Positions 56,269 to 64,000 of a stretch of DNA of 64,000 nucleotides are shown one piece after another. Origin of the DNA: Confluentibacter citreus. GTDB lineage: Bacteria; Bacteroidota; Bacteroidia; Flavobacteriales; Flavobacteriaceae. Numbering within the stretch: the first letter of the stretch is position 1; every line of letters begins with the position of its first letter. Made by a program: the position numbers and the translations under genes. The notes under the pieces were generated by a model. The model saw only the letters and a list, made by a program, of their open reading frames with translations. It had not been told where the DNA came from and did not search any database. The stretch covers positions 1 to 64,000 of the forward strand of contig NZ_NIXN01000001.1 in assembly GCF_002807055.1 (NCBI RefSeq), written 5' to 3'.

Positions 56269-57408
56269 ATGAAAATAAAAAAACAATTCCTATTTATTAC
56301 AGCAATACTAATTTTAGTGATTGCTTGTAAAGAAGCAAGTGTGGAAACACCTACCGAACCTGTAACGCTTAGAAACGTTTATAAAGATGCCTTTTATATT
56401 GGTACTGCCCTTAATACATTTCAAATTGATGAAACAGATTCAATAATGGCAGGCATTGTTGGTAGAGAATTTAGCAGTATTACTGCCGAAAACGAAATGA
56501 AATCAATGCAAATTCATCCAGCAAAAGACACTTTCAATTATGAATACGCAGACAAATTTGTCGCTCTTGGCGAAAAATACAATATGTTCATACATGGACA
56601 TACTTTAGTTTGGCACAGTCAGTTATCTCCATGGATAAGAAACATAAAAGATAGCACAGAAATGGCTGAAGCACTTGAGAGCCATATAAAAGCAATAGTT
56701 GGCAGGTATAAAGGCAAGATTGACTCTTGGGATGTTGTTAATGAAGCATTAAATGAAGATGGTACCTTAAGAAAGTCTGTTTTCTTAGAAGTGATGGGAG
56801 AAGACTATTTAGCGTTAGCTTTTAAATGGACTTCTGAAGTAGATCCTAATACAGAATTATATTATAATGATTACAATATGGCAAACCCAGAAAAAAGAGA
56901 AGGTGCTATACGATTAGTTAAAAACATTATGGATAAAGGTATTAAAGTAGATGGAATAGGTATGCAAGGCCATTGGCATTTAAATACTCCTTCTCTTGAA
57001 GAGATTGAAAAAAGTATCGTAGATTATGCAGCACTTGGTGTAAAAGTAGCCATTACTGAACTTGACATAAGTGTTTTGCCGAATCCTAGAGATCTTGTGG
57101 GGGCTGATATAGGTCAAAATTTCGACAATAGTGAATTATTAAACCCTTACACAAAAGGCTTACCAGATTCTATTCAGGTTAAATTAGCGAATCGTTATAC
57201 CGACATTTTTAAAATATTTTTAAAGCATAAAGATAAAATAAGCAGAGTTACTTTTTGGGGTGTTAATGATGGACAGTCATGGCTGAATGGCTTTCCTGTA
57301 AGAGGAAGAACCAATCACCCTTTACTTTTCGATAGAGAGTTAAAGCCAAAAAGTGCTTATGATAGCATCATTGCACTAAAACAAAGAGAAGATAAACAAT
57401 CCAACTAA
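56269..57408 (+). CDS. GH10 endo-1,4-beta-xylanase (lipoprotein), second copy
   Basis: The 379-residue protein carries a lipoprotein signal (LVIAC, Cys about 20, then KEAS). The GH10 motifs are HGHTLVWHSQL, acid/base Glu159 in DVVNEALNEDG and nucleophile Glu264 in ITELDISVLP. The loop after the nucleophile (PRDLVGADIGQNFDNSELLNP) is longer than in the first xylanase and may change specificity towards branched or shorter chains. It lies nine bp before the transporter gene, so translation is probably coupled. Confidence 0.95.
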   Translation: MKIKKQFLFITAILILVIACKEASVETPTEPVTLRNVYKDAFYIGTALNTFQIDETDSIMAGIVGREFSSITAENEMKSMQIHPAKDTFNYEYADKFVALGEKYNMFIHGHTLVWHSQLSPWIRNIKDSTEMAEALESHIKAIVGRYKGKIDSWDVVNEALNEDGTLRKSVFLEVMGEDYLALAFKWTSEVDPNTELYYNDYNMANPEKREGAIRLVKNIMDKGIKVDGIGMQGHWHLNTPSLEEIEKSIVDYAALGVKVAITELDISVLPNPRDLVGADIGQNFDNSELLNPYTKGLPDSIQVKLANRYTDIFKIFLKHKDKISRVTFWGVNDGQSWLNGFPVRGRTNHPLLFDRELKPKSAYDSIIALKQREDKQSN

Positions 57409-57416
57409 TTAAGTAC

Positions 57417-58853
57417 ATGGGTTCAGATTCACACAAACTATCCATTAAGGAAAAAATTGGATATAGTTTAGGAGACCTTGCCGCAAACTTGGTATTCCAA
57501 ACATTGGTTACTTATTTAGCCTATTTTTATACCGATATATATGGGCTTAAAGCAAATGACGCTTCGGCAGTTACACTAATTGTTGGTCTAATTGCTGCCT
57601 TTGCTTTTAATCCCCTAATGGGTGTCATAGCCGATAGAACAACTACAAAATGGGGTAAATTTAGACCTTGGATTTTATGGACAGCAATCCCTTTGGGTGT
57701 GGCTTCCATGTTGGCTTTTAGCACACCAGATTTTGCCTATAAAGGGAAGGTTATTTATGCAGTAATTACTTATACGTTATTGCTTTTACTGTATGCTGCA
57801 AACAATTTGCCTTATTCCGCTTTAAGTGGTGTTATAACAGGGGATATGAAAGAACGAAATAGCTTATCTGCTTACCGCTTTATAGCTGTAATGGGTGCTC
57901 AATTTTTTGTTCAAGTTTTCATGTACGACTTTATTTTGAAAGCAGGTAGTGGTAACAAAGCTGCAGGAATGGAAACAGTAATGACTTGGTTAGCCGTTAT
58001 TGGCACCATTATGTTACTCATTACATTTTTTACTACAAAAGAACGCGTTGTTCCTAATTTAGATCAAAAATCCAGTATAAAAGAAGATTTAGGTGATTTA
58101 GTAAAAAACAAGCCATGGGTTATTATGCTTACCTTAACAACGTTGGTTTTTATAACTTTAGCTATGAAAGGTGGCTCTTATGTATACTACTTTGAAAACT
58201 ATGTGGATCAAAATGAATTAAAATCGTTCTTAGACCCTTTAAAGAGTTTTTTACCTACTTTTGAAAATGAAACATCTTTAGGATTGGGCGTTTTTAATGG
58301 AGGTGGTATCCTGATTGGATTGATAGGTATTGCACTTTCCAAAAGATTTGCAGACAAATATGGTAAACGTAATGTTTTTGGTGCATCATTGTTCATTTCA
58401 ACATTGTTTATAATTGCCTTCTATTTTTATCCTCCGAATGCGATTGAAATAATTTTTGCATCTCAAATCTTACACATGTTTTTCTATGGAATTAGCACCC
58501 CTATTTTGTGGGCAATGATTGCCGATGTCGCGGATTTCTCTGAATGGAAAAACAACCGTCGTGCTACCGCAATTATATTTTCTGCAATGATGGTAGGTTT
58601 AAAAGGTGGTTTAAGCATAGGAAGCGCTTTAGTATCTTGGTTTTTAGGTGTATATGGATATATAACTAAAGAAGCCGCTGTAGTAGGAATAACAACTGTG
58701 CAACCAGAATCTGCTATACAAGGCACTAGAATGCTAGTAAGTATTTTTCCAGCAATACCTTTTTTAATTGGTGTAGGATTGTTGTTTTTCTATGAGATCA
58801 ACAAAAAAATGGAGACTCAGATAGAAGCTGATTTAAAAGTAAGAAGATTATAA
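57417..58853 (+). CDS. GPH-family (MFS_2) xyloside transporter
   Basis: The 478-residue protein has 12 predicted helices and the GPH signature KIGYSLGDLAANLVFQTLVTYLAYFYTDIYGL, the loop MGVIADRTTTKWGKFRPWI and ANNLPYSALSGVITGDMKERNSLSAYRF. The MelB/XynP family moves sugars with Na+ or H+. Position within the xylanase unit suggests xylobiose, other xylo-oligosaccharides or aldouronic acids as substrate. It is followed by a cytoplasmic GH43 enzyme, which fits import of oligosaccharides. Confidence 0.92.
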   Translation: MGSDSHKLSIKEKIGYSLGDLAANLVFQTLVTYLAYFYTDIYGLKANDASAVTLIVGLIAAFAFNPLMGVIADRTTTKWGKFRPWILWTAIPLGVASMLAFSTPDFAYKGKVIYAVITYTLLLLLYAANNLPYSALSGVITGDMKERNSLSAYRFIAVMGAQFFVQVFMYDFILKAGSGNKAAGMETVMTWLAVIGTIMLLITFFTTKERVVPNLDQKSSIKEDLGDLVKNKPWVIMLTLTTLVFITLAMKGGSYVYYFENYVDQNELKSFLDPLKSFLPTFENETSLGLGVFNGGGILIGLIGIALSKRFADKYGKRNVFGASLFISTLFIIAFYFYPPNAIEIIFASQILHMFFYGISTPILWAMIADVADFSEWKNNRRATAIIFSAMMVGLKGGLSIGSALVSWFLGVYGYITKEAAVVGITTVQPESAIQGTRMLVSIFPAIPFLIGVGLLFFYEINKKMETQIEADLKVRRL

Positions 58854-58879
58854 AAAATAAATAAAATAACATATTAACA

Positions 58880-59917
58880 ATGCCAGAAGAAGCCATTGAC
58901 CATATTGATTTTGAGATTTTAAACAAAAAAGCTATTTCCAAACCTTTGGTATCTCATATTTATACCGCAGATCCATCGGCGCATGTTTTTAATGATAAAA
59001 TTTATATCTATCCGTCGCATGATGTAGATGCAGGCGAAGCATTTGATGATTTAGGAAGTCATTTTGCCATGGAAGATTACCATGTAATTTCTATGGATAG
59101 TATTGATAGTGATGCCGTAGATAATGGTTTAGCATTACATGTAAACGACGTGCCTTGGGCAGAAAAACAGATGTGGGCACCAGATGCTGCGCAAAAAGAC
59201 GGAAAATATTACTTGTTTTTCCCAGCAAAGGGATACGATGGTATTTTTAGGATAGGAGTCGCTGTAAGTGACTCTCCTGTCGGTCCATTTACACCTCAAG
59301 CAGAACCAATAAAAGGAAGTTATTCTATTGACCCTGCTGTTTTTGAAGATAAGGATGGAAGTTATTATATGTATTTTGGAGGTATTTGGGGCGGACAATT
59401 ACAACGTTGGAAAACAGGCGTTTTTAATGCTGAACATCCAGAGAGTCCAACCGCACATCTTCCTAAAGACCATGAACCTGCATTAACTGCTAAAGTTGCC
59501 AAAATGACCAATGATCTATTGGAATTTTCCGAAACCCCAAGGGATATAGTTATTTTGGACGAAAATGGAACTCCATTATTGGCTGGAGATCATGAACGAC
59601 GCTTTTTTGAAGGTCCATGGTTACACAAGTATAATGGCAAATACTATTTTTCATATTCAACAGGAGATACTCATTTTATATGCTATGCTATTGGGGATAA
59701 TCCTTATGGCCCTTTTACTTATCAAGGTAAAATTTTAAATCCCGTGGTTGGCTGGACTTCACACCATTCAATTTGCGAAGTAAAAGGTAAATGGTATTTA
59801 TTTTACCATGATTCAAGTTTGTCTAAAGGGGTAACTCATTTAAGATCTATTAAAGTTGCCGAAATCACTTATAATGAAGATGGCACCATTAATACTTTAA
59901 ATCCTTATAGAGATTAA
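58880..59917 (+). CDS. cytoplasmic GH43 beta-xylosidase / alpha-L-arabinofuranosidase
   Basis: The 345-residue protein has no signal peptide. The five-blade propeller shows the GH43 triad: base Asp31 in YTADPSAHVF, modulator Asp151 in SIDPAVFED and acid Glu244 in FFEGPWL. The typical WAPDA and HHSICEVKGKWYLFYHD segments are present. It probably hydrolyses xylo-oligosaccharides or removes arabinose after uptake by the neighbouring transporter; which of the two cannot be decided from the sequence. It closes the plus-strand unit and has a terminator 24 bp downstream. Confidence 0.92.
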   Translation: MPEEAIDHIDFEILNKKAISKPLVSHIYTADPSAHVFNDKIYIYPSHDVDAGEAFDDLGSHFAMEDYHVISMDSIDSDAVDNGLALHVNDVPWAEKQMWAPDAAQKDGKYYLFFPAKGYDGIFRIGVAVSDSPVGPFTPQAEPIKGSYSIDPAVFEDKDGSYYMYFGGIWGGQLQRWKTGVFNAEHPESPTAHLPKDHEPALTAKVAKMTNDLLEFSETPRDIVILDENGTPLLAGDHERRFFEGPWLHKYNGKYYFSYSTGDTHFICYAIGDNPYGPFTYQGKILNPVVGWTSHHSICEVKGKWYLFYHDSSLSKGVTHLRSIKVAEITYNEDGTINTLNPYRD

Positions 59918-59940
59918 TCATTTATAAATTTAAATTAAGA

Positions 59941-59970
59941 AAAAAACCCTCAAAATGAGGGGTTTTTTGG
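59941..59970. terminator. bidirectional terminator between GH43 and VCBS genes
   Basis: AAAAAACCCTCA and TGAGGGGTTTTTT pair (one bulged G) around AAA. It lies between two convergent genes and can end both transcripts. Confidence 0.8.
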
Positions 59971-59998
59971 TTAAATATAAATTCCTTATCTGGTTTAA

Positions 59999-62900
59999 TT
60001 AAGGCTTTAAACACTCTATAAACTGTAAATAATCATTATTCTTTGCTGCGATAATATATGATTTGGCACCTACTTTTATTGTAGCCATATCTTTTACATC
60101 TCCAGGAACAAAGAACCCACTCTTGGTAACGGGCACTGCTTGAAAACCACCTTTACCATTACCTTTTAGAAAAAGACCATAGCCTGCATCATTACGAGGT
60201 GTTTCGACTTCAGAAGCGTGTAAGTTTCCTGCTATCAAAGCATCTAAGTAACCATCATTATCATAGTCATCAATTAAAATCTGATTGATACTTGATATTT
60301 GAGCCAAATTTGGCAATTTATGGACAATGAACTTACCATCTTTATTTTCTAGATATATACTTGCAAACGATTTAACTTGATAATGTAATGAATTCTCCAA
60401 ATCTTTCTTTGAGTAAACATCAACTAAAGAGGCTTCAGCAAACGTTTCATAATTTTTGAATTTTTCTTTAATTGAAGGTATTTGTTGGGAAGAGCAACCC
60501 CTGCCTCTTACTGGATATTGAATCCCTTCATTGTAATAACTTAACACTATATCTGTTTTATTATTCTTATCAAAATCATTCGCATAAATATCGAAAGTTT
60601 CGTATTCGTTCGCTTGGTATTTATAATTCAATCCGTTATTTCCAATTATATAATCCATGTCGCCGTCGTTATCAAAATCACCTTGATTGATGCTCCACCA
60701 CCAACCTGCTGAGCCTTCATCCAGACCCATGTCTTTTGATACTTCTTTAAACCCAGTTTTTACATTCTTGAAGACACGTATTGGCATCCATTCACCAACT
60801 ACAATAATATCTAGCCATGTATCATTATCTATATCTGTAATAATGGCACTTGTAGCCATTCCTAAATCTTTAAAAACATTTGGCGATACTATATCAAACT
60901 TTACAGAGTTTCCCTCACTTTTGTTGATTAGTACAAAACTATCTGCCGGGGATGGATAATTTCCTGGAACTTGCCTTCCTAAAGTTAAAATATCCGGTTT
61001 TCCATCTTTGTTAAAATCGGCAGAATAAGCCCTTGACCCACTTGTAATCATTTCAGGAAGTGCATTATTTACTTTAGTAAAGTTGCCTTTTCCATCATTT
61101 AAATACAACCTGTCCTGTAAACTTTTTGCTTTTTTATCACTTAAAAATTCATAGCCTCCACTTACTATATATAAATCATTATCTCCGTCGTTATCTACAT
61201 CGATAATTAAAGCGCCTAAATCTTCCGAAACTTTATCCTCAGCAAAAAAGTTTTGTGTTTGTTTTTCAAAAATTCCTTTTGATGTTTGATAAAACAACTG
61301 ACCTTCAAAACCAGAGGCGCCACCAATAAAATAATCATCTAAACCATCATTGTTTAAATCGCCAACAGCAAGTGCTGGACCAAATGTTGACATTTTATGA
61401 GGGAGCAATACTTGTGTTTCAAAATCATCAAATATATTTTCTTGGTGTTTAAATATTGGGAAAATTTGGGAAGATTCTAAAACTGTTTGAAACAAAACAT
61501 CATTATCCAATTGATTCTCATCAACTGTTTGTGTTATGGCATCAGCGTACTTTAACTTTAATTTTTGGTTGGCATTTACATTATTAAGTTCTTGTATTTT
61601 TCCGTCTCCCCAAACTACTTTTAGTTTTTCTATCGTTTGAGATTGTCCTAGTCCAAAATGTAATTCCGGTGCAACAGACGATTGAAATCCGCGAGTTAAA
61701 GTTAACTCTTGCATTTGGGTTTCATCTTTATTGGTAACATACACTTTATTTCCAAGTCCGAACTTATTACCATCCTTTCCTTCAAAATTTATGGAGATGA
61801 AATTTGCAGTTTCAGAGCTTTTATTTTCAAAAAGGGTCGCAATATCATCTATATTACTTATTACTATTTCTAAATCACCATCATTATCTAAATCTGCATA
61901 GGCAACACCATTGGAAAATCCTTCTATTTCTATGCCCCACTTTGCATTTACCTTTTCAAAATTAAGGTCGCCATTGTTTTTAAACATGAAATTATCAATC
62001 TTTTCAGAAGGAATTCCTAAGCTTTTTTCTAGAATAGACAAATCTTTCTTTTCATTATCAATACTTTTGAAATAGTCGTTATGGTTTATTTCCTTTCGTG
62101 TGCCATTAGTAATATATAAATCTTTGTTACCATCATTATCAAAATCAGCAAATAACGGTCCCCAGCTCCAGTCAGTTGATGTGGTTCCTGTAATTCCAGA
62201 TACGTTTGTAAAATAAGGAACACCATCATCTGTATAAACCCCTGTGTTAACCTGCATCACATTATTCATGTATTGATAATGAAATCCAGCATCAACTACA
62301 TCCCAAAATAATTGAGGGTTCATACTTGCCATATTGGCCTTTTTTCTACGGTTATTGTTGGCATCCATATCTACCTGAAATATGTCAAGGTGGCCATCAT
62401 TATTTATGTCGGCTATATCGGCACCCATACCATAAAATGCGGTGTGTGGTGATGCTTGTTTGGTAACTTCTTTAAACGTACCATCTTGATTGTTAATGTA
62501 AAAATAGTCAGGTGAATTAAAATCGTTAGAAACATATATATCAGCCCAACCATCATTATTTACATCACCTACAGTAGCACTTAAAGAAAGTCCAAAGTTT
62601 TTAACCCCCGCCTCATTTGTTACATTTACAAACTTTCCATTATCATTTCTATATAAATGATCAGAATCAATATCCTTAACATTATTCATGGCATATGTGT
62701 AAACTTCTACAGGTGCAGAAAACGGTGTTGGCGGATAATTGGCTACATAAACATCCAGGTCACCATCGTTGTCATAATCAAAGAAAGTAGCTTGTACACT
62801 ACTACCTTTGTCATCAAGACCATACTCGACAGCTCTTTCTGTAAAAGTTAAATCTCCATTATTAATAAATAATTGATTTTGTCTTGAACCCGATTGGCCA

Positions 62901-63355
62901 CTAACAGAACAATAGATGTCCAACAACCCGTCATTATTTACATCGGCCATTGTAACACCCGTATACCAACGATTATCTCCTCCTACGCTGGCTTGTTCTG
63001 TAATATCTTCAAACTGAAGATTACCCTTATTTAAGTACAGTCTATTTTTAACCTGATTTCCTGTAAAATAAATATCTATTAAACCATCATTATTTATATC
63101 TCCAACAGCTACGCCACCACCCATATAAAGATAGCCATATGTAAAATAATTTAAAGTATCACTCTCTGTAAGTGTATTTATAAAATCAATTCCTGTTTTA
63201 GAAACCTCAAGCTTGCTAAATATTTTATTGGCGGCATCAGTAGTATCTGATTCCTCTTTTTTTACACAGTTTTGCAAAGTGGTAAATAAAAAGAGACCAA
63301 TACAAAATTTGAAAAAATATATAGATATTAATCTATTACATATTATTATTCTCAT
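59999..63355 (-). CDS. VCBS/FG-GAP repeat lipoprotein with UnbV (ASPIC) domain
   Basis: The 1118-residue protein has an N-terminal signal with Cys about residue 30 in TLQNCVKKEESD, whose KKEE resembles a surface-lipoprotein export signal. At least ten FG-GAP/VCBS-type repeats follow, each with a DxNxDG-like calcium loop (VGDINNDGLIDIY, ADVNNDGLLDIY, DYDNDGDLDVY). In the middle is an ASPIC/UnbV domain (about residues 500-600: GNKVYVTNKDETQMQELTLTRGFQSSVAPELHFGLGQ), then more repeats. It probably binds glycans or adhesion targets at the cell surface. The gene lies downstream of the SusD gene, separated by a terminator, and is plausibly part of the xylan locus. Confidence 0.87.
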   Translation of the reverse strand: MRIIICNRLISIYFFKFCIGLFLFTTLQNCVKKEESDTTDAANKIFSKLEVSKTGIDFINTLTESDTLNYFTYGYLYMGGGVAVGDINNDGLIDIYFTGNQVKNRLYLNKGNLQFEDITEQASVGGDNRWYTGVTMADVNNDGLLDIYCSVSGQSGSRQNQLFINNGDLTFTERAVEYGLDDKGSSVQATFFDYDNDGDLDVYVANYPPTPFSAPVEVYTYAMNNVKDIDSDHLYRNDNGKFVNVTNEAGVKNFGLSLSATVGDVNNDGWADIYVSNDFNSPDYFYINNQDGTFKEVTKQASPHTAFYGMGADIADINNDGHLDIFQVDMDANNNRRKKANMASMNPQLFWDVVDAGFHYQYMNNVMQVNTGVYTDDGVPYFTNVSGITGTTSTDWSWGPLFADFDNDGNKDLYITNGTRKEINHNDYFKSIDNEKKDLSILEKSLGIPSEKIDNFMFKNNGDLNFEKVNAKWGIEIEGFSNGVAYADLDNDGDLEIVISNIDDIATLFENKSSETANFISINFEGKDGNKFGLGNKVYVTNKDETQMQELTLTRGFQSSVAPELHFGLGQSQTIEKLKVVWGDGKIQELNNVNANQKLKLKYADAITQTVDENQLDNDVLFQTVLESSQIFPIFKHQENIFDDFETQVLLPHKMSTFGPALAVGDLNNDGLDDYFIGGASGFEGQLFYQTSKGIFEKQTQNFFAEDKVSEDLGALIIDVDNDGDNDLYIVSGGYEFLSDKKAKSLQDRLYLNDGKGNFTKVNNALPEMITSGSRAYSADFNKDGKPDILTLGRQVPGNYPSPADSFVLINKSEGNSVKFDIVSPNVFKDLGMATSAIITDIDNDTWLDIIVVGEWMPIRVFKNVKTGFKEVSKDMGLDEGSAGWWWSINQGDFDNDGDMDYIIGNNGLNYKYQANEYETFDIYANDFDKNNKTDIVLSYYNEGIQYPVRGRGCSSQQIPSIKEKFKNYETFAEASLVDVYSKKDLENSLHYQVKSFASIYLENKDGKFIVHKLPNLAQISSINQILIDDYDNDGYLDALIAGNLHASEVETPRNDAGYGLFLKGNGKGGFQAVPVTKSGFFVPGDVKDMATIKVGAKSYIIAAKNNDYLQFIECLKP

Positions 63356-63392
63356 GGTAAATATTTGTATTTATAATATAAAGTAAAGATAA

Positions 63393-63421
63393 AAAGCAGC
63401 GTATATAAAATACGCTGCTTT
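63393..63421 (-). terminator. terminator after susD-like gene
   Basis: AAAGCAGCGTAT and ATACGCTGCTTT pair perfectly around ATAAA. On the minus strand it lies between the SusD stop (63467) and the VCBS gene start (63355), so most reads from SusCD would end here. Confidence 0.8.
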
Positions 63422-63466
63422 AATTTAAACTAACTCAAAATAAATTAACTAATAATATCCAAAATT

Positions 63467-64000
63467 TTAATACCCAGGATTCTGATCTTCTGGCCCTATA
63501 GCTTCATTCGAATCTATTTCTCTTCTTGGAATGGGCCACAAAGCGTGTATGGCTTGATATCCTTGACCTGACAATTCAGTAGCAGCTAATCCCCATCTTA
63601 CTAAATCATTAAAACGTGATTGCTCGCCTGCTAATTCTACTCTTCTTTCATGAATGATAGCTTCAAAAACCGCAGGTGCTGCTAGTCCAAGTGGTAAAGC
63701 AGGTAACATAACGCTTGGTCTTTGTCTAACTTGATTTATATAACCAATTGCAGCATTTTGACTACCACCTGGTCTCTTATTCTCACATTCTGCCATCATC
63801 AACAAAACATCAGCATATCTTATATATTTGAAATTGATACTAGAGTCAGTATTCTCATTCAAACGTTTGTAATAATTTTGATATTTCTTCCATCCAGCTG
63901 CTCTTACAAATCCTGGTACTGTTAAGTCGGCTGCTAACACAGTTCTTCCTCCGGTGCCACCAAAGAAATCTCCAGCAACATAAAAAGTATCATCAAATCT
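63467..64000 (-). CDS. SusD/RagB-family lipoprotein (partial, C-terminal part)
   Basis: The frame is open from the right edge (64000) to the stop at 63467, about 177 residues; the N-terminus lies outside. The C-terminal part is diagnostic of RagB/SusD: FKYIRYADVLLMMAECENKRPGG, an AAIGYINQVRQR segment, IIHERRVELAGEQSRFNDLVRWG, and the ending LWPIPRREIDSNEAI and NPGY. SusD binds glycans at the cell surface and works with a SusC TonB-receptor, which should be the next gene to the right. Its place beside the xylanase genes suggests xylan-derived oligosaccharides as ligand. Confidence 0.93.
   Translation of the reverse strand, partial: RFDDTFYVAGDFFGGTGGRTVLAADLTVPGFVRAAGWKKYQNYYKRLNENTDSSINFKYIRYADVLLMMAECENKRPGGSQNAAIGYINQVRQRPSVMLPALPLGLAAPAVFEAIIHERRVELAGEQSRFNDLVRWGLAATELSGQGYQAIHALWPIPRREIDSNEAIGPEDQNPGY

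Overview
The window is AT-rich DNA from a member of the Bacteroidota, most likely a marine or alga-associated Flavobacteriaceae. The evidence is the gene content (GLPGLI, DUF4249, SusD and TonB-dependent receptor families), lipoprotein signals followed by acidic residues, promoters of the TTG-N19/20-TAnnTTTG type, and almost no Shine-Dalgarno sequences. It has about 45 protein genes, three tRNA genes (Tyr, Gly, Leu) and no rRNA. I see no CRISPR array, prophage or insertion sequence.

Layout. (1) 1-2040 is an accessory patch of single-gene cassettes separated by two nearly identical 126-bp fold-back repeats. The first bases of each complete cassette are the reverse complement of its own last bases, the hallmark of integron cassettes with attC sites; no integrase is in the window. 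A DinB / Crp-like / DinB-like group follows (2066-3689). (2) 3709-11100 holds an outer-membrane phosphoesterase-barrel fusion, an HD phosphohydrolase fused to a Pycsar-effector-like membrane domain, and a large GAF-domain protein. (3) 11383-24108 holds tRNA-Tyr, a GLPGLI / TonB-receptor-like pair, a deoxynucleoside kinase group, a PAP2 phosphatase, and a four-gene outer-membrane operon (secreted protein, STN-containing TonB receptor, DUF4249 lipoprotein, MG2-like protein). (4) 24252-42556 is mainly housekeeping: membrane and soluble pyrophosphatases, a GH3-like adenylating enzyme, DUF2797, AsmA, a queuosine-precursor transporter, a FolK-deoxynucleoside kinase fusion, transglutaminase plus Anbu proteasome-like protease, DUF418, an SPOUT RNA methyltransferase and MutS. 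Hairpin repeats are scattered in its spacers. (5) 42657-42835 holds tRNA-Gly and tRNA-Leu.

(6) 43195-64000 is a xylan and xylose utilisation locus. A GntR-type regulator leads xylulokinase and xylose isomerase, followed by a sodium/sugar symporter. A LacI regulator stands before a divergent pair: a GH3 beta-xylosidase on the minus strand, and on the plus strand GH67 alpha-glucuronidase, two GH10 xylanases, a GPH-family transporter and a cytoplasmic GH43 enzyme. A large VCBS/UnbV lipoprotein and the end of a SusD gene read leftwards from the right edge, so the SusC/SusD pair probably lies just outside. Inferred flow: lipoprotein GH10 enzymes cut xylan, SusCD imports oligomers, GH67 and GH3 trim them in the periplasm, the transporters move products across the inner membrane, GH43 finishes them, and XylA/XylB feed the pentose phosphate pathway.

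Less expected signals are the attC-like cassettes, a shared 5' leader in front of three unrelated minus-strand genes (GLPGLI, AsmA, transglutaminase), and a family of hairpin repeats whose flanks are conserved while the stems differ but still pair.
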